Source: Cymbomonas tetramitiformis
Lineage: Eukaryota > Chlorophyta > Pyramimonadophyceae > Pyramimonadales > Pyramimonadaceae
Direction: 5' to 3'
Assembly (NCBI GenBank): GCA_001247695.2
Contig: LGRX02024578.1
Coordinates: 1 to 64,000, forward strand
Length of the DNA: 64,000 bases
Shown here: in pieces, positions 60,355 to 64,000 of the stretch
How positions within the stretch are numbered: the stretch's first letter is position 1
Layout of the letters: the number at the start of each line of letters is the position of its first letter
Made by a program: the position numbers and the translations under genes
The notes under the pieces: generated by a model
The model's input: the letters and a program-made list of their open reading frames with translations, nothing else
Database searches by the model: none
What the model was told of the DNA's origin: nothing

Positions 60355-62061
60355 CTTAGATTTGCATTTCCTGCAACCAGTGTACGTAGACGATCCAGGC
60401 AGCTGCCTGCCCTCCACTTCTGCCGGCGCTGTCGGTAGCGCATAGCACTGCTCCACGTGCTCATCGAGGCACTCAACCAGCGCAGCCAGTGGAAAGGGAG
60501 ACTGGTCCCTGGGTGCCTTCAGTCCCACCGGATCCCGTCGCTCCTCCAATGTAGCCTGCTCCACGTATTTGCGCAGTAGTTCCGCCTCCCACCCAGCTGG
60601 TCCAGTTGACTGATGAAAGTCCACCTTGCCCAACAGCTCCTTATGAACCCTCGCGTGCAACTCTGGTGTCAGTCCACTGAGGAAGATGCCGGGTAACGAG
60701 GCTCTGCTGACTGGACCGGTGACTCCGTGCTTATGCAGGGATTCCATCAGCTCAAACGCTTCCATTAGAGCGTGGTGGAAGGTCCGCGCATTCCTTCTTG
60801 CGTTCTTGCCCGAGGCCTGCCGAGACCGTGACAACATGCTGGGTAGAATGCTAAGGTGAGCGTCGCTGATGCAAGATCGAGCGAGGGTGCCGATCAGATC
60901 GTCCAGCGTATTCATCTGATTGGTTAGAACCTTCTGGTTTAGCAGCCCTTGGACTGATCCTTCCACCCTATCTCTGATGATCAGACGCAATTCTTCAGAG
61001 ACGGTGGTGACCGTGGCTTCACTTCCATCGGCGTCCTCGTTCATCTTCTTCGTGGCCAGCGCTCTCTTCACCTGCGGCTCCTTGAAGTAATCTTGCAGCT
61101 CCCTCATCAGAAGTTTTAACGGTTGCAGCAAATGACCAGATGACTTCTCTCCCGCTGTCTGATCTAGAGGACACGTGTACGTAGTGATGCGCTCCCTTAG
61201 CTTCCGTAAGGTACTCAGGAGTCTGTCCTCTGCCTCCAGCTTCTTCAGCTGTGTCTGCTCCAACCGCGCTGGATCGGTCTCTGACCGCGGTGGAGGTTCA
61301 CGTTCCTGCTCGGACGCGTCTCTGCGAGGCGGAGGTCCACGTTCCTGCTCAGGCGCGTCTCTGTGGGGCGAAGGGTCTGGATCTGGCGGGGGCTGCTGAT
61401 CACTAGTACTCCGCGGCTGAGACTGTGGCGTTGTCACATCGGGCGTGGGAATGATGGGCAGCTGAGCTAAGGCTCCTGTCCAGGGGGGTTTAGTGCACTC
61501 CTGACAAAGAGGCACCTGCACACAGGTCCGGTTGGAACCCAACATCACATCCCAGATTAATCCGGGAGTGACCCGGATCTGGCCCTCGGGCGATCGCAGT
61601 AAGCGACCACACCGGACACACCCTGCGCCTTCGGGTACCGGGTGACCTGTGTCGCTGATGAGCTGCATCACTGGACCGGGCAGGGTCTCACGAACTCTAT
61701 GGTTCTTTGCGTGCCCATAACTCACAGCTAAGTTGGAATACTTTGCTGCAATGGCGGTAGCTTCTTCTACCCCCGAGTTGTGCACCCTCACGTGGTCCCG
61801 GATACCTTGTTCCACAGTGATAGGCACTGAAGGGTATCTCCACTCCTCCAAGGCTGCTGTCTCCGAGCCCGAAGGTTGTGCTGAGGATACTGAACTCGAC
61901 ACTCCTCCTCCTGTCCCCGAGGTCTGCGCTGTGCTGGCTCCAGTGTGGTTATGCACCGCCAATTGCCATGCCTCATCCTCACTCAGCGTTGGATGTAGGG
62001 CTTTGGTGTGTTCGTACCACACCAAGTCTGTGTCCTTCGGTGTGGGGGAACGCACTGGCAA
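60355..62061 (-). pseudogene. gag: Gag of element C, interrupted at the zinc knuckle
   Basis: Start ATG 62061 (MPVRSPTPKDTDLVWYEHTK). Residues 150-175 carry two Cys pairs (GCVRCGRLL and, later, LCQEC). A Pro/Arg/Glu-rich linker with repeats (EQERGPPPRRDASEQEREPP) separates it from the helical capsid region (DRVEGSVQGLLNQKVL, SILPSMLSRSRQASGKNARR, LPGIFLSGLTPELHARVHKE). The first CxxC of the zinc knuckle (CRKCKSK) is reached at the transposon insertion; the ORF continuing to 60289 is transposon sequence. Gag forms the cytoplasmic particle and the knuckle binds RNA. A degraded relative lies at 3025-3600. Confidence 0.8.
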
Positions 62062-62919
62062 CGGGTGATAAGTGTTACTTGCACCCTTGTGAGACTGGTT
62101 CAGTCCTCACAACCGAACAAATAGGAGCACAGATTTCGACGCGAGATACGAGATCTTCCTTTCGAACACCGTACAGAACAACGTGTCCGACGAGGTGGTC
62201 AAAGCGAAGATCTTGGTTTTTCCAAAATACCGCTTCGAGGCAATGTACAAAACAAGAAGTGCTAACCCCCGAGACGTTCGGACGCCGGAGAGTGACACTT
62301 ACTTCTGCAATCGGAGGGTGGACCTCGACGAGCCTCGGCGAGGTAGGACGCCCTGGAAAGAGGCAAAAATGGTTACCATGTTCAGCAGGACTTTGCAGAA
62401 GTCTGCCTTGGTCCGGGCGCCGACTGACTCTCGGGTAAGACAGCTACCCCTATGAAAGCTGACTGTATCAAATTTTCACTAAGTATGTTCGCAATTTGGT
62501 TTTCATTTCAAATTGTACACTTTAATTCACATTTGTCGAGTGCTGTGCACGTGCAGATGAGTGAAAAGTTTCGCGTGCAATTGGTGAAAGCGAACTTGAT
62601 GCACTTTCACCACCATAACCACCCTGCTCCACGTCGTCGATATATTGTGAAACGTCCTGGACAGGAACCACGAGCTGTTTCTGGGAACGTGAAGTTCAAG
62701 ACTCTATGGATTCCGGGTATGAACCTGCGACCCTGCTAAGAAAAAGGAGGCGCCCCGAGAAATAGGCGTGCCAAACAAAATGGTAGCTTTTCGACAGTGT
62801 TGGTTCAGATTTTGCATCGACCTTGCCAACTATGCTCGAGTCTGCGCTGATCGTCAGACCGAAATCGGCATTGCGAAGTGCACGCCGGCGATCGAGGACT
62901 GTAAGGGGAGTGCCAGGGG
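62062..62919. other. sequence between element C and the coiled-coil gene
   Basis: A plus-strand frame at 62183-62455 (VVKAKILVFPKYRFEAMYKT) and one at 62452-62739 are open but unrecognised. They could be exons of an unidentified gene or the leader of element C on the other strand. Not called. Confidence 0.3.
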
Positions 62920-63123
62920 TTGCAAGGAACTCGCCTGGGGCTGCGTGCGCAGGCCTCGGATGACATTCGCCTGGGGCTGCCGGCGTGCGCAGGCCTCGGC
63001 TGACACACGCTTGGGGCTGCCGGCATGCACAGGCCTCGACTGACACGCCCGGGGCTGCCGGCATGCACATCGTCGGCTGACACTCGCTCGGGACTGCCGG
63101 CATGTGCAGGCCTCGGCTGACAC
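62920..63123. repeat. about 44-bp minisatellite, four to five copies
   Basis: Units of GCAGGCCTCGGCTGACACNCG followed by CTGGGGCTGCCGGCATG, with variable ends. On the minus strand it directly follows the last mapped exon of the coiled-coil gene, so it is probably intronic. Confidence 0.75.
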
Positions 63124-63893
63124 GCGAGTCAATAATGACGCCCAATTTGCTTCCAATCTTAGCATTGAAATCAGCCATGTCAGCTTGCAATTTTTGAAAG
63201 GTATCTTCTTCGGTCTCTGCCAAGTGTTGCACCCTGGAAACACCACCACATATCCGATTGGTGGCACTGCACTCAAATGACGGTGCTCGGGCGATAATCT
63301 CGTGTTAGCAATGCTCAGGCAGTGCATGCACTCAATGATGCCTGTCTTGCGCACTCCAATGACGTTGCTCAGGCAGTGTGCTCGGTAGACTAATTGTATG
63401 TGATTGATTATAGCAATGGGGAATAGTTACTCACCGTTGTGTAGCTGCCTCATTGGCCTCCAAACACTCTGGGTCGGGTCCTCCGAGCTGTGCCTGCTCT
63501 CTGTAAATTGAAGCCATGAAAATCATTGCATGCTTGATACGTAAATGCATACCATCATAAATCATGGTGCCAATGAATATTAAGCAAATAACGAACCTGA
63601 CACGTTGTTCAGCGAGGTCTAAGCGCTCGTCTCTGAGTTCACGAAGGTTTCGGTTTGAAGTCTCAATATCTGTTTGCATTCTTAAAATTTTACTTCTGCA
63701 GCCTAATAGATTCAATAAACGGCTTTTCAGACTAGTACAAATCGAGAGGTTGCGATCTTTGCGTTGTTGTCCCTTGCTGATGCCCAATCTAGGACAATCA
63801 TACTCACGTTCCTTGTGGTTCAATTGGCATCCTAGTTGCTTATTGCGGCTATTGGCTGTTGCAAGATCTGTTTGTGTTGTCCCCAGCTCGGTT
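63124..63893 (-). CDS. host coiled-coil protein gene, four exons visible
   Basis: Minus-strand exons: 63804-63893, 63597-63695, 63435-63500 and 63124-63233 (last donor uncertain). The first three exons are 90, 99 and 66 nt; introns are phase 2 (exons begin A and the previous codon supplies two bases), with GTATGA, GTTCGT and GTGAGT donors. Exons one and two are related: TTQTDLATANSRNKQLG and RMQTDIETSNRNLRELR occupy the same position after the splice site. The product is a Gln/Glu/Arg-rich coiled coil continuing with HLAETEEDTFQKLQADMADF. Both ends of the gene are outside the mapped exons. Function unknown; a cytoskeletal or centrosomal role is a guess from composition. Confidence 0.65.
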
Positions 63894-64000
63894 CTAGGTT
63901 GGCGTAAACGCCTACCCCCCACCTAACAAACGTGGAATTATTTGTGTTAAGGAAGTCTACATTAAACGTTGACGTTTATTAGATCGATTTGAGATTATTG
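63894..64000. other. intron or upstream region of the coiled-coil gene
   Basis: Ends with the acceptor of exon 63804-63893 (CCTAG). No other exon identified before the window edge. Confidence 0.3.

Larger units (their letters stand above)
55310..62061 (-). mobile_element. Ty3-like retrotransposon C with internal duplication and DNA-transposon insertion
   Basis: Minus-strand order: Gag (62061-60355), inserted DNA transposon (60354-59270), Gag zinc-knuckle end (59265-59047), protease and RT N-half (58966-56284), then a second copy of the Gag-Pol linker and protease start (56283-55481) fused to the tail of a Dam-like domain (55480-55310). RT catalytic box, RNase H and integrase are missing. LTRs were not identified. 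Confidence 0.8.

Noticed and set aside
62710..62745. tRNA T-arm-like motif GGTTCATACC on the minus strand
   Set aside because: No matching acceptor or anticodon stems could be drawn around it.
1..64000. Nuclear use of UAG as glutamine throughout
   Set aside because: Suggested by several in-frame TAGs, but other genes end in TAG (22837, 26083, 43677) and a methyltransferase is broken by TAA, so general decay is at least as likely; kept only as a local finding.

Overview
The window is nuclear DNA of a eukaryote, most likely a flagellated unicellular alga. The evidence is spliced genes with GT..AG introns (63.1-63.9 kb, 40.0-42.1 kb, 38.95-39.6 kb), one of them resembling the cilium-associated p25-alpha (TPPP) family; many LTR retrotransposons; long satellites; and two AT-rich blocks of polinton-like virus (PLV) genes. 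A green-lineage host is possible but this is an inference; nothing in the window fixes the species.

Layout. 0-8.4 kb: GC-rich unique DNA with short tandem repeats, then a degraded minus-strand Ty3-like Gag region and a Gln-rich ORF interrupted only by TAG codons. 8.5-15.1 kb: satellites, namely an Ala/Thr/Val-coding minisatellite, about ten copies of a 440-bp satellite, and a 32-bp repeat. 15.1-21.7 kb: Ty3-like element A (protease, RT, RNase H, then a Dam-type adenine methyltransferase), split by a complete gag-only LTR element (E) with 254-bp LTRs and a 5-bp target duplication. 21.7-25.6 kb: decayed PLV-1 (packaging ATPase, amino-group DNA methyltransferase, small genes). 25.6-28.7 kb: two unidentified genes, a 38-bp inverted repeat and an iteron-like array. 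28.7-35.5 kb: PLV-2 (candidate tyrosine recombinase, C5 DNA methyltransferase, RING protein, major capsid protein, minor capsid protein, zinc protein, partial ATPase). 35.5-45.5 kb: fragments of gag-only elements G and D around a mariner-like MITE, a tRNA-like sequence and two host genes. 45.5-52.1 kb: Ty3-like fragment B, an acidic ORF, Ty3-like fragment F (integrase, chromodomain, C5 methyltransferase) and a copied 0.9-kb piece of PLV-2. 52-55.3 kb: gene-free AT-rich DNA. 55.3-62.1 kb: Ty3-like element C with an internal duplication and a DNA transposon inserted in its Gag zinc knuckle. 62.1-64 kb: host coiled-coil gene.

The unifying theme is DNA methyltransferases carried by mobile elements. 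Ty3-like retrotransposons carry a Dam-like adenine methyltransferase (two element families) and a C5-cytosine methyltransferase behind the integrase/chromodomain, while the PLVs carry an amino-methyltransferase and a C5 methyltransferase. The retrotransposon and PLV-2 C5 enzymes share the same motif wording, suggesting gene exchange between retroelements and DNA viruses in one genome. Most copies are broken by stops, frameshifts and reciprocal truncations, so the window is a mosaic of mobile-element remains, and some abrupt junctions could be assembly joins.
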